A stretch of DNA of 64,000 nucleotides. Origin: Brachionus rotundiformis (lineage: Eukaryota; Rotifera; Eurotatoria; Ploima; Brachionidae). The translations under genes and the position numbers were made by a program. Shown here one piece after another: positions 1 through 10,900 of the stretch. The stretch covers positions 637,978-701,977 of the forward strand of contig JAESIW010000207.1 in assembly GCA_016802295.1 (NCBI GenBank). Reading direction: 5' to 3'. Below the pieces are notes generated by a model. That model was not told the DNA's origin and made no database searches. It saw only the letters and a program-made list of their open reading frames with translations. The stretch's first letter is position 1; each line of letters starts with the position of its first letter.

Positions 1-383
1 CTTGAAGGTAATGCACACTTGAAGGTCATGTTCAATACAAAATACCATTTTTATTCATCAATTTAATTCAGAGTTTTTCTTTGGATATTTGAATTAGTGT
101 TCAAAATTTATGTAAAAATTGGTAAAATTCAAAATTTAAGGGGTAAATTTTGGTAAAAAATTGTAAATAACAAAAAAATATAAAAAATATTATTGTAAAA
201 ATACACTTTTATTTATTATTTAAGAAAAATATTTAATTTCTTATTCAATAAAAATTTCTTATTTTTTGTTAGTCTAAGACTTTTCAACCTTTAGGTTGTT
301 CGATGCTTTAGACCACGCACTACGGAATGTACAATTAAAAAGGACGAATTTTTTCAAGCTACCTTAAATAAAAATATATAAAT
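1..383. other. AT-rich flank, no gene seen
   Basis: No open frame or conserved motif is visible. The segment is AT-rich with a slightly more complex patch at about 285-360. It lies directly left of the first copy of the 353-bp direct repeat and could belong to the same Tc1/mariner relic, but I cannot show that. Confidence 0.4.
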
Positions 384-736
384 AATAATAATAATAGAGG
401 TTAGGTTTAGAGATTTATTAGCTGAGTATTTATTACCTTTCGGAGCAGAAAATTTTTACTCAGCTTTTAAATTACATCAAGACAATGATCCAAAACACAA
501 ATCTAAATTATGTCAAAATTTCCTCTTCCATAACCATATTAATTGTACATGTTATAAAAATTTTAATTTAAAAAATTAGTCAACGTAGTAATTTTAAGGT
601 GAAATTTAAGCCCAATCTAGTCAGATTTCATCATAGAAAAAGTACAAAGAAATATGTAAATTTATTCCAAATTTTAAAGTCTCCTTTTGATTTTTTTTAT
701 TAAATTAAATCATTTTTATTAAATAATTATACTAAA
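384..736. repeat. Left copy of 353-bp perfect direct repeat flanking a LINE
   Basis: Positions 384-736 match 5047-5399 base for base at a constant offset of 4663, with no indel and no mismatch found on reading. The identity stops at T383 versus A5046 and at T737 versus A5400. A retrotransposon fills the space between the copies, so the simplest reading is a target-site duplication of unusual length. A pre-existing tandem duplication is the alternative. Confidence 0.85.
397..579 (+). pseudogene. Tc1/mariner-like transposase fragment (left copy)
   Basis: The frame from 397 to the stop at 577-579 gives about 60 residues containing LHQDNDPKHKSK. This matches the block around the second catalytic Asp of Tc1/mariner transposases (consensus like QQDNAPxH). 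Only this core survives; there is no start codon and no downstream DE block. It lies wholly in the duplicated segment, so the LINE landed in an older DNA-transposon relic. A second identical copy is at 5060-5242. Confidence 0.6.
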
Positions 737-801
737 TAATTTACTCAACTCGACTCATTTAAAATTGAAATTTAAAATTTGACTCTTAATTAACATAAAT
801 T

Positions 802-1781
802 ATGCAGGAAAATTCTATAAGCACTGGGTCAACCCTCATGAGGACACCGCAAAACACCAAGCAGCAGTATGTTGGTATTATATCCGAGACCTCAAAGCGA
901 GCCAGATCTAAGACGAGCCCGGATGAGAGCCCAATGGAATCCCGTTATATAGAAGCGGCCGAGTTTGCATCTTGGAAAAATCGCTTGATAGTTTTAGAAG
1001 ACCTTGAATGGATTATCAAATCCAAAGATCAGACTATTGAAGAACTGTCCAAAAAGGTTGAATCTTATGGTCAAATAATTGAAAATCTAACAAAAAGAGT
1101 GGATCAACTAGAGAACAAAGATGCTGATAATCTAAGCGAAATAGAAAAAATAAAAAACGATGTGAAAGAGACTAAATTAACGGCAACAAAATCCAATATT
1201 GGTAGTAAATGGGTACAAGTGGCAAGCAGAGGAGTTAAAACTATAAAAAAGCCTGTAGAACAATTAGTTATAGAAAATGCAACTATTAATGAATTCAATG
1301 AACGAGAAAAGAGAAAGAAAAATATCATTATCTATGGCATTCCTGAACCAGAGAATCAGAACTTAACCGAAAAAAATGCAGAAGATACACGATTAGCTAA
1401 TACGTGCTCAACTACTGGCTCATTAAAAGGCTTAATAATTCAATTACTTCAAGGAAAATTTTTCAGTTTATTGATAAATCTGATGTGAAGCCAGTTCACA
1501 CAAGGAGACTAAAATCAAAAGATCAAAGTAAGCCAGGACCTATCTTAGTAGAATTATCAGACCAAAGCTTAAGAAATCCAGTACTTTTGGCAGCAAAAAA
1601 ACTAAGATTAAGAGAATGTCATAAAAATATATATATTAGTCCTGATTTAACAGAAGCAGAAAGGAAATTGGACTATGAGTTACGACAAGAAAGAAACAGG
1701 CTAAATAATGAACTCGAGGAGAACTCACCCTTTCGATACGGTATCCGTGGAAATCAATTACAAAAAAATAAAAAAAGATAA
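802..1781 (+). pseudogene. LINE ORF1 (RNA-binding protein), split by a frameshift
   Basis: Frame 1 runs 802-1488 and contains a coiled-coil-like stretch (about residues 65-120) and the typical ORF1 segment KKNIIIYGIPEPEN. After about 1400 the expected continuation is in another frame up to 1781: it has KPGPILVELSD, LLAAKKLRLRE and ISPDLTEAERKLDYELR, which are ORF1 C-terminal features in jockey/CR1-type elements. Frame 1 instead reads a short unrelated tail to a stop. The shift is -1 (or a 1-base loss) near 1395-1405. It could be a disabling mutation, an assembly error or a programmed frameshift; no classical slippery heptamer stands out. The ORF1 end overlaps the ORF2 start by about 74 nt. 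Confidence 0.65.
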
Positions 1782-4761
1782 TTTAGATGAAAGAATTATT
1801 AGAATCGTTAATTTTAATTGTAAAAATGTAAATAGCAACTATCTTTATGTATACGAACTACTCAACTCGAATGATATAATATACTTATGTGAAACCTGGC
1901 ACTTTGAAAATGATACGATTATAAAAGAATTCATGTCTAAATCAGAGGCATACTTTAAGTCGGCAATGGAATACAAACTCAAAAGAGGAAGACCTTATGG
2001 AGGAATAGGCTGGTTAATAAATAAGTCTCTCAAAATAGACTATGAAGTAGTATTCACAAATGAGAGAATAAGTCACATTGAATTAGAAAATATGATCATA
2101 ATTGGTGTTTATCTCACTTCAAATGACTCGACTCAAAAATCTTTAAGCGAACATATTTATGACATAGTCACACTAGAAAATCTTATACTAAAGCTAAAGA
2201 ACAAAGAGAAAGAAATATTGGTAGTGGGAGATTTTAATTCAGATCCGCTACGTAGTAAGAAATTCGATAAGCAACTTATTGATTTAATGATAGACCAAAA
2301 TCTAGAGATAGCAGAATACAAATTTAATCAAAAAGTGAACTTCACTTATCATAATAAAAATAGCAAATCATGGATAGATCATGTCATGGTAATGAAGGAA
2401 AATAATTTAAAAATTGATCAAATAAAAATACAAGAGCCATGTAGACTTAATCTAAGTGACCATCTTCCTATATGTACCACGTTAAAAGTTTCGAATAAAT
2501 TGATTAAAAATAAATCGGAAGCAAAAAAACAAATGATAAGAATAAAAGCTCAAAAAATGAATTGGAATAACATGAATGTTCAAATAGAATACCAAAACTT
2601 CCTAGAAAAAAGACTGATATCACTTGGAATAATAGATGAACTAAGATCAATAAATGAAAACAACTCAGAAATTAGACTTACTAAAATTTTAAACGATGTC
2701 CAAAGCGAAATGATTGGAGTAGCGACGCAAGTATATAATAATGTCTACATAAAGAAAAAAAACATCAAAAGAAATTTCTGGTGGGATAAAGGTATCGAAG
2801 AATTACATACAAAGATGAAATACTTCCTTAAACTATATAAAAACAGTGACTATAAAGACGATATATCAAACAATAATTATAAAATATTTAAAAAACGCTT
2901 TAGGAATGAGCAAAGGAGTAAAATGAAAAGAAAAGATGAAGAAAAATCATGGATGCTGAATCTAACATATAAAGACAAGAACAAATTTTGGAAGCTAGCA
3001 AAAAATTACAGTAAAAAAAAAAGTAAAATTCATTTATCACTGGAGATGTTAGAGACAAGTTTCAAAAAACTTTTTACTGAAAAAATAATAAAAGGAAACC
3101 AGGAAAATGAACTTTTTATAAAAAAGATTAAACGTGAGATTCTTGACTATGAAAATGAAATTGCAGATAACACTAGCCATTATGAAATATCGGAAGGAGA
3201 AATAATAAAAATCCTTAAAAGCTTAAAAAATGGAAAAGCCGTCGGCTTTAACGATGTAACTAATGAGATGTTTAAATATGGAATATGTGACACATTAGTT
3301 CTGATAATCAAGTTGCTGATAGAAAAGATAATTCAATTCGGCAAAGTACCCAAACTTTTTAATATAGGAAAAATATTGCCTATTAAAAAGGACGAATGTA
3401 AACCAAATAATGATCTTAATAATATTAGGCCCATAACAATTTCTGACGTTATCTCAAATATTTACGAAAAAATAATGCTAAACGAAATTATGAAAACTCA
3501 CAATGATCCTAACAAACAATTTGGCTTCAAGAAAAATAGCTCCTGTTCACACGCAATATTCATGGTTAAAGAGACAATAAGTATGTATAATAAACGAAAC
3601 AAAAAGGTCTACGGTTGTGCGATAGATGCAAGTAAAGCATTTGACAAAATAAATAGAGATATCTTATTCCTGAAACTCAAAGACAAAGTCCACCCTCAAA
3701 TATGGAGATGCCTAAAAAATTACTATAACAACTCACTGGTGTTGGTAACAAACAATAATGAAATAGGTAAAATATTTAGGACCACAGTTGGCGTCAAACA
3801 AGGGGGTCCGCTTTCCCCAAAACTTTTTTCGATTTATGTGGAAGACTTAATCTTGGAACTAGAAAGAAAAAATCTAGGCACTAAAATTCATGGCATCTTT
3901 ACAGGCGTGATAATGTACGCAGATGATATCCTTCTTCTAACGGAGAGCTTAAAAGAACTACAGGAAGCACTAAATATTTGTGAAAAATATGGGATTCAAC
4001 GGGAAATAAAATTTAATCCTGGGAAAACTCAATTTATTTTATTTGGAGGAAAATTAAAGGGCATCGATTCAATTCCGAAAATGTATAACCAGGAAATAAA
4101 ATATGTGGAAAAGTTGAAATATCTTGGTGTGCTATTGAATAGAAATAATCAAAATAAAGACCAAATTGAATCTAGAATCAAAGCAGCATTTAAGTCATTT
4201 TATACTATAAGAAGCCTCCAAATTGAAAATAAATGTTTATCAACTAGAATAAAAATTCATCTTTATAAAACTTTCGTTAGACCTACGCTTACCTATGGTC
4301 TAGAAAACTTTGTGCTTAACAAAGGACAAGTTAAAAAATTACAAACAACTGAATCGACTATTATAAAAAGAATGTTTGACCTTAAGAAAACATCTCGAAC
4401 GACCAATCTTTTAAATGCAGTGGGGTTAGAAAAAATGGAAGATAAACTTCTAAAAGGAAAACTACTTTTCATCAAAAGAATCCTAAAGAATGCATTCACA
4501 TCAGATATTGTGCATTCAATTCAAAGAAACACAAATGAAAATTTAAATCGAAGTAGAAAATCAATATTAAAAGAACTGGAAGATTACTTGGAAGAAGATG
4601 AAATCATTGAAAGTAACATAGCTCAACTGATTGATCAAAAATTGAAAGAAATAGAGAAAATCGAAACGAATGGGATAAGTGACTCAATTAAACTTTGCTT
4701 GGAAAATGATGGAAATGAAACTTATAGAAAGATTCTACTAGACCTTACGAAACCTTATTAA
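1708..4761 (+). CDS. LINE ORF2: endonuclease and reverse transcriptase
   Basis: This 1017-residue frame is uninterrupted. An APE-like endonuclease occupies about residues 30-265, with VVGDFNSDP near 172, SWIDHVMV near 223 and the catalytic SDHLPI near 250. The reverse transcriptase spans about 510-800, with palm Asp in AIDASKAFDK (near 640), VGVKQGGPLSP (near 700) and the YADD active site near 737. A thumb and a Lys-rich C-terminus follow. All catalytic residues I can check are present, so the protein looks competent. There is no RNase H and no obvious CCHC knuckle. It nicks target DNA and copies its own RNA into the nick (target-primed reverse transcription). The start codon is the first ATG in frame, and it overlaps the broken ORF1. 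Confidence 0.9.
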   Translation: MNSRRTHPFDTVSVEINYKKIKKDNLDERIIRIVNFNCKNVNSNYLYVYELLNSNDIIYLCETWHFENDTIIKEFMSKSEAYFKSAMEYKLKRGRPYGGIGWLINKSLKIDYEVVFTNERISHIELENMIIIGVYLTSNDSTQKSLSEHIYDIVTLENLILKLKNKEKEILVVGDFNSDPLRSKKFDKQLIDLMIDQNLEIAEYKFNQKVNFTYHNKNSKSWIDHVMVMKENNLKIDQIKIQEPCRLNLSDHLPICTTLKVSNKLIKNKSEAKKQMIRIKAQKMNWNNMNVQIEYQNFLEKRLISLGIIDELRSINENNSEIRLTKILNDVQSEMIGVATQVYNNVYIKKKNIKRNFWWDKGIEELHTKMKYFLKLYKNSDYKDDISNNNYKIFKKRFRNEQRSKMKRKDEEKSWMLNLTYKDKNKFWKLAKNYSKKKSKIHLSLEMLETSFKKLFTEKIIKGNQENELFIKKIKREILDYENEIADNTSHYEISEGEIIKILKSLKNGKAVGFNDVTNEMFKYGICDTLVLIIKLLIEKIIQFGKVPKLFNIGKILPIKKDECKPNNDLNNIRPITISDVISNIYEKIMLNEIMKTHNDPNKQFGFKKNSSCSHAIFMVKETISMYNKRNKKVYGCAIDASKAFDKINRDILFLKLKDKVHPQIWRCLKNYYNNSLVLVTNNNEIGKIFRTTVGVKQGGPLSPKLFSIYVEDLILELERKNLGTKIHGIFTGVIMYADDILLLTESLKELQEALNICEKYGIQREIKFNPGKTQFILFGGKLKGIDSIPKMYNQEIKYVEKLKYLGVLLNRNNQNKDQIESRIKAAFKSFYTIRSLQIENKCLSTRIKIHLYKTFVRPTLTYGLENFVLNKGQVKKLQTTESTIIKRMFDLKKTSRTTNLLNAVGLEKMEDKLLKGKLLFIKRILKNAFTSDIVHSIQRNTNENLNRSRKSILKELEDYLEEDEIIESNIAQLIDQKLKEIEKIETNGISDSIKLCLENDGNETYRKILLDLTKPY

Positions 4762-5021
4762 TATGACCTTATTAATATAAATTTTTTTACCTGGAAGAAA
4801 GTTCGCATTGATGGTTAGTGGTCCTTTGATACAAAAAAACGTTTTGAATAATAATTTTTTTGAATAATAATTACTAACTTAGCATTAAAAGAAAACAATT
4901 AGCTTTTCAATACATACGTATTATATTATTTTATTTTTGTTTAAACTGATGAACAGATAATTTTTGTCTTATCTATTTTATAAATTATTTTCTTTATACA
5001 TCGCCTACAAGGCGTCCAATG

Positions 5022-5046
<25 letters not shown>

Positions 5047-5052
<6 letters not shown>

Positions 5053-5399
5053 AATAATAGAGGTTAGGTTTAGAGATTTATTAGCTGAGTATTTATTACC
5101 TTTCGGAGCAGAAAATTTTTACTCAGCTTTTAAATTACATCAAGACAATGATCCAAAACACAAATCTAAATTATGTCAAAATTTCCTCTTCCATAACCAT
5201 ATTAATTGTACATGTTATAAAAATTTTAATTTAAAAAATTAGTCAACGTAGTAATTTTAAGGTGAAATTTAAGCCCAATCTAGTCAGATTTCATCATAGA
5301 AAAAGTACAAAGAAATATGTAAATTTATTCCAAATTTTAAAGTCTCCTTTTGATTTTTTTTATTAAATTAAATCATTTTTATTAAATAATTATACTAAA
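5047..5399. repeat. Right copy of 353-bp perfect direct repeat
   Basis: This is identical to 384-736. It starts inside the (TAAA)n/(TAA)n junction at the LINE 3' end, as expected when a target-primed insertion abuts its duplicated target. It contains the second copy of the transposase fragment at 5060-5242. Confidence 0.85.
5060..5242 (+). pseudogene. Tc1/mariner-like transposase fragment (right copy)
   Basis: Same 60-codon fragment as at 397-579, with the LHQDNDPKHKSK core and the same terminal stop. There is no sign of divergence between the copies. Confidence 0.6.
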
Positions 5400-5583
5400 A
5401 TATTTATGTGATGAATTTTTTAAAATAATAGAAATCTAAACTTTAGATTAATTCACTAATCATTCGGATGACAATTTTTTCAATTTAAAAATTTTCTATC
5501 AAAAATGATTTACAAATTAAAACAAAAATTAAATTTTTTATTTTTATTGTAATTTAAATTATCAAAATCGTAGGATTTTACAC

Positions 5584-5823
5584 AATTGTATCGCTTAAAA
5601 GTTTAAAAGTCACTTGTCTTCCGATTGGCTTTTTTTCTGGATCAAATAAACCTTTGAAAGTATTACGATTGGGAAATTCTGGGAAAAATTTTTCATCATC
5701 TACAATATTGTCATTTATTTCACTTGTTAGAAATTTTTCACAATTAAATAAAAAACAAATAAAAACAGAGATAACAGCAATTAGATTTCGATATCTTATT
5801 TTTTTTAAATCAAATTTAAAACT
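5584..5823 (-). CDS. Possible terminal exon of a small single-TM protein
   Basis: On the minus strand an open frame of about 77 codons follows a plausible splice acceptor near 5827 (TTAAG). It encodes a hydrophobic segment (NLIAVISVFICFLFN) and a charged tail with DDEKFFPEFPNRNTFKGLF, ending QVTFKLLSDTIV and a stop near 5584. No in-frame ATG is present, so an upstream exon would be needed; none is convincing because LINE relics start at about 5970. The composition looks protein-like. I do not recognise the family. It may be a remnant of a gene disrupted by transposons. Confidence 0.3.
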
Positions 5824-5969
5824 AGCTTAATTTTTTAATATTTTAAGTCTTTGTAGAGAAGTTAAAAGACTAAGACAATTTTAAATTGTCTTAAGGCAAT
5901 TTCCAAAAGAATCTATTGCATAAATTTCAAAGTATTGAATAATTACTGATCTACTTATAATCGGACATA

Positions 5970-6560
5970 ATTTCAAATTTTCAAAAATGCAATCATGTTC
6001 TGGTTCTCCGATTTCAAGTTGGAGGATAGCATAATGCCAAGGTCACGTTCCACTTCCGTATATTCCAGGACGTGTCTGTTTGAGGAATCTTTCATTATCA
6101 GTGTGAGTTGTGGTCTAGTACAGCTTTTCTTACTTATTTCCATGACTTTGCATTTATCCGGATGGAACCACATACGCCATTCATTGGCCCAGTCAATGAA
6201 TAATCGACAAGGGCGTCTAGATCTTTCTGGACAAGCTCAAGGTCAACGCTATTTTTAATTACCCCGATAAGTTTGCTGTCATCTGCAGAAAGCTTGATAA
6301 TGTGATTGACAACTGCCGGCATGTCATTTATTTGTCAGTAGTGAAGTGAACGCTACATTTGGGTCATTGTCCAAGGGTGACAGGGATGACATGATTTGGG
6401 TAATCTGTTCATAATTACCTTGGTTGAAGTTCCTCTTGGCTAAACCTGTCCACCTGTGATTTCTAGATTTTAGTTGGTAATCCCAGTTCAAGGTGCAGTG
6501 CAGTCGATTTTTCTTGGACGAAGATATCGGTGGACCATACTCGATCTGGTAGATCTGGTA
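5970..6560 (-). pseudogene. Broken LINE ORF2 (reverse transcriptase relic)
   Basis: Read on the minus strand, pieces appear in the right order but different frames: a pre-RT segment with RNFNQGNYEQITQIM (about 6340-6450), an active-site remnant KLSADDSKLIGVIKN (about 6260-6300), and the thumb region HPDKCKVMEISKK and ERDLGIMLSSNLK (about 5990-6170). The RT fingers and palm before the ADD box are deleted, and stops and frameshifts are frequent. The first residue of the usual Y/FADD box is Ser here. It is a dead copy of a jockey/CR1-like element, unrelated in orientation to the intact LINE to its left. Confidence 0.75.
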
Positions 6561-6839
6561 TTATTGAAAAGATTGGTACTGAGACTTTCATTTTTAGCCA
6601 AAGAATGAATATATTCATTTATACAAAGCATATTTTTATTTAATAATAATTTTCTAGTGGTATTGGGAATATTCAGACAAACTTTCTAAATAAAGTGATC
6701 AAAAATAAGATCTTGAATCATTTATTGTAAGCTATTTTTTCTTACAGCTTAAAATAAAGTGTCGTAACTTTGTATCAATTGAATGAAGCGCTAATTTTTC
6801 TTTTTGATATATTTTCCATAGAATCAAATTTTTTATTTA

Positions 6840-7726
6840 TAAAATTGATGTCAAGTACAACAGGGTCCTGATTAACGCCGATCTAACGGTGGCGGAAAGG
6901 GCATTTGAAAGACAACTGATAGAAGTGAGGGATAAGTTGAATGAAACCGAAGAGAATGATAAAACAGGTTATAAATGGAAAATTTTTGATGGTAAAATAG
7001 TCAGATTAAAACAATTAGTAAATAATGAAAAAAGTAGTCGGCAGAAGTATGAGAGGAATAATACTGGAATCCATGGGATATACAGCTCCACTCAAATCAA
7101 TCAACAATAATTCAAATAATGATGATTCCATGTATTGCTTGCAAAGTATCCACCAGAAATACGCAAGTTTAAGTTGTTGGTATACGAATGCCACATCCTT
7201 GAAAAACAAGCTACATGAACTCACAGCAATTACTCATATATAAGATAGATAAAAAGCTGAGCTTTATATATGGGAGTAACGAAGCGTTAATTTATTTACT
7301 GTGCGTGTACTGTATCTTACTTATACGTCAAGAATTTTTTCGAAAAAGTCCGTTATTCACTGTACGCGCATTCACGTCTGCTTAATCAGCTCGTCACACG
7401 ACCGCTAGTTCCTCGCTAAGGATGTGTCATGTAATTATGACATTCTATTAATTACAGAAGCCTGGTTCGATGAGTCTTCAGTAGTTCACATTGAGGGCTA
7501 TGTATGCTACCGTCAAGACAGAAAAAGTAGCAAAAGAAGTGGAGGGGTATTTATTTATCTAAAAAATGGCATAATGGCTACAGAAATTCACATAACCAGA
7601 CTATATAATCAAGCTTCTATTAAGAAAGTTTGGTATCAAATAACATGCGGCGGAGAGTTAATTTTGATTGTTTTTGTTATCTATGTTTTATTGTTGATTT
7701 TAGTTTTTGAGAAATTCTTAAAATAA
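6840..7726 (+). pseudogene. Broken LINE 5' half (ORF1 end and endonuclease start)
   Basis: At about 6862-7045 there is an ORF1 C-terminus (NADLTVAERAFERQLIEVRD). At 7160-7243 an ORF2 start follows (YTNATSLKNKLHELTAITH), and from 7424 the endonuclease core continues (CNYDILLITEAWFDES, then YRQDRKSSKRSGGVFIYLKN). The endonuclease then decays near 7650. A ~180-bp segment (7244-7423) interrupts ORF2 exactly where the reading should be continuous. The orientation is opposite to the neighbouring relic at 5970-6560. Confidence 0.7.
7244..7423. other. ~180-bp insertion inside a LINE relic
   Basis: This block separates two adjoining parts of the LINE ORF2 start and is visibly less AT-rich than its flanks (for example TGTACGCGCATTCACG near 7360). 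It has a small inverted repeat AAAGCTGAGCTTT near 7252. I cannot define terminal repeats or a target-site duplication with confidence. It may be a short non-autonomous element. Confidence 0.35.
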
Positions 7727-7958
7727 TCTTAAATTCTTTTTTTGAAATTTTGTTTATTGAATTAATTATCTTGTATTAAAAAATATTAAATTTAAATTGA
7801 TACATAATTTATTTAAAAATATATTTAAAAAAATAAATTTTTATTTTTTTTCGAATTTTCAACAATTACTAATCAAATGATTCAAAAAAGGTACGAGGAT
7901 TAAAAAAAAAAACAAAAAAAATAATTTAAAAAGGAAAATAAACGAGTCTAAATGAAAC

Positions 7959-10900
7959 TTAAATGTATTCCAAAAAGTCAATCTGTCCTTTGTCGCCAAA
8001 ATTACTATTTTTAGACTCTATAGCTGATTTGGATGTTTGCTGAACTTTTTGGTTTTCTTTGGCCTGCTTGAAAATTCTCTTTATCTGCTTTAATCTGTCA
8101 TAAAATCTTCCGCCATAAAAAACCACACCATCCTTTTGATTTCTGAATACTTTACTGGCAATATCGGCATGCAATGCCATTTTTCTTACAACCAGACCCA
8201 AATTTTGGTCACTGACAAACTTTGGATCTGAGTAGTTCAACCATTGTGACATTTCATTTGTTGTCTTTACCTTTATTATGTTCGTATTAGACTTCAAAGG
8301 TATGATCTCGACACATACGCAATTTACATCACCTTTTATCATGCTAAAATTGTACTCTTCACCACTTTCATTGTAGACAATGATTGTGGAGTCGTTTCCA
8401 ATGTGTCTTTTTTTCAAGTTGGTATTCTCATCGGTGAGCATCATAGTTGCTACATGGAACAAGATTTGGATGATTCCATCGAACCAAATGACAGCAAAAT
8501 CACCAACTGTTCCATCTGTGTCCAGTCCACCAGGATAGAACTGATCAGTGTCCATGTCGCGCAAACAAATTAGATTTCCTAGACTGTTTACAAAGCTTCT
8601 ATATCGGACTGAACCACTTGAATTGGATAGGATGGCCTTTTCGTCATTTGCCTGGTTAGGACCAACATAAACAACTCCAATCTTATGCAACCAAAAGCAA
8701 GAGTAGTAGTCAAGAATGTTAAGTGAGCGTTTTATGGCATCATTATCTGGTATCAGAGTTGGCTGGTCGCTTTCGCTGACAAAGTGTTGATTTTGGAACA
8801 GATGTAAGAAAACTTGAGATGGATCAATGCCTTGATTTACTGATGAATTTCTACGAATTGGTAAAAAAATGTTAGATTCTGGTTCTGGCTGAATGTCAAG
8901 CGATGACTTTCGCGGCATATTAAGCTTCTTTTTCGTGTCAAAGTCTAATTTTTCATTCGGAGGGGTCTCATTGCTTGGACTGGACTCGGATATACGTGCC
9001 ATTATGTTCAGTTTGCGCAATTCAATTGCATTTTGTTTAATTATTTTCTCAGGACTCAACTCAAAAGGATGAGATTTGAGAATTTTTTCAAAATTTGCCA
9101 AATTAACAGAATGAAAATTGGAAAAATTGGGCTCTATCAAAGATACAAATGTGACAACTTTGGTAGGATAGCGACATTTAATCTCTATCAAATTATTGCA
9201 CCAACAATTTGGATTGCACAACTCAGATCCTTTACTAATTACATTAAGATGATGATGATAATAATGGTGGTTTATGTCATGACCATTTTTAATACAGCAA
9301 AATGGTAAAAGTTGATCTGTACCTGTGTTGAGGACAGAGTCGTCTTTGGACAACTTGTAACTATTGTCATTAAAACTCTTGAGACTGCTTTCTTCGGTTG
9401 AATCACCATCGTTTCTATCAGTTAATGGCAAGCCCGATTTGTATCTACGTTTGACAACACGGCTTCGTTTGTTATCACTTGGTATTGACTTCATTTTTAC
9501 CAAATTTTTTTTCGGCTCAGCATTTTCATTTGCATCAATTGTCTCATCAAACAAGTCTTGGTCTGATTTGTCATATACTTGTGGTAAATTTGCCTCATTT
9601 TTTTTTGAATCAGCAAAATTACTGTTCGAGCTTAGGCTATTGCTGACACTCGCATTGGTACTACTGTTACTACTAGCAAGGCTTTCGGCGTTTTGTGCCT
9701 GAGACGGAATATCTATGGCTTGCGAGTGAATAGCTTTAGGCTTCGAAAGACTATTGGAACTTTTCTTTGAAATAGACACTAGTGGTTCTTGCTCGGTGCA
9801 TATATTCGAAAACAAGCCCGTTGTTATTTGGATAATTTTGTTTCCAACCAACCAGAGCTTGGTTTGTTGACCACTTTTTTTGTTCTCTTTATTCTCGAAA
9901 AGACCACTTCTGGAAAAATGAAAATTATATTTATTTTCAATTTTAAATTTTTCAAATAAACTTTAATTAAATCAATATTTTATTTTATCTTTAATTCTTT
10001 AAAAAATTACTAATTAAATTTATGATAATTTTTAAAATATAAATAATTATTAATGGTCTTGTGACCAAATGAATTGAATATCTGGCCTAAAACAAATCCT
10101 GTACCAATTAGTAGAGTCCAAAAATTAAACCATTCTTTCAAAAGTAACAGATATCATATATGATATAGAACTTTTGAAGTTATCGTTTCTCTTAACTTTA
10201 AATGATAAAAATCAAGCCATTACATATAATTGGAAAATTTGCCAATATTTAAATTAGTTTCTTTTTTTTTATTTAAAACTCAAAATATTCCAAATAATGA
10301 AAAACTTTTGGTAGTAACTAGTTTTTTTAAGGGGAAAAAATTTAAAACAAATTTAAATTGAAATAAATAGATGATTAATAAAAATGAAAAAAACTATCTC
10401 ATCTATTTTATCTCATTTTCTATTTTTCAGCGAAGTGAAGTTTTTTCCTTATTCATTCCATGTGGAGCATTTCTTGATTTATTAGTAACTAATTTATATA
10501 CTTAAGCGGCCTAGTAGTTAGCCCTACGCCCAGACGTATATTTTACTTAAAAGTTATTATTCGATAATATTAAAACTGTTTAAACTCAGAATAGAAGCTA
10601 TTAACTTAAGAGTTTGATCAATTTTTCAGAAATATACATAGAACAGAATGATAAAATGGTATCATTTTCTTATAAAGTATTGTTTTATCATAACCGAACT
10701 AAAAATATATATAAAAAAATAAGTAAAAAATTTTAATTTAAAGAATAATGGAAATTTATTTGTACCATTGGCAAGATCTAAGAATGGCGAATAAACTTTT
10801 GAATATTTCTATTCAAGACTGATAAAAGGCTTTGTGACCAAGGAATCGATGTTGAAATTTACAACATTTAAGCACCCAATTTCTAGTTAGATCAATTTTA

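Larger units (their letters stand above)
737..5046 (+). mobile_element. Near-full-length non-LTR retrotransposon (LINE)
   Basis: The element has a short 5' leader, an ORF1, an ORF2 with apurinic-type endonuclease and reverse transcriptase, a ~280-nt 3' UTR with a small hairpin (CGCCTACAAGGCG, about 5002-5014), and a (TAAA)n tail from about 5022. Identical flanking repeats and an intact 1017-codon ORF2 point to a very recent insertion. There is no RNase H domain after the RT. Overall layout resembles CR1/L2/jockey-type LINEs with microsatellite tails, but the clade is not resolved by eye. ORF1 carries a frameshift, so this copy may need ORF1 in trans. Confidence 0.85.

Noticed and set aside
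384..5399. Direct repeats as LTRs of a retrovirus-like element
   Set aside because: ORF2 is endonuclease-RT without protease, integrase or RNase H, the element ends in a TAAA tail, and the repeat contains transposase remains instead of LTR signals.
8900..9702. Plus-strand open frames of 91 and 112 codons
   Set aside because: They lie opposite the TSC2 terminal exon and are Leu/Ser-rich mirror frames of its Ser/Asn linker.
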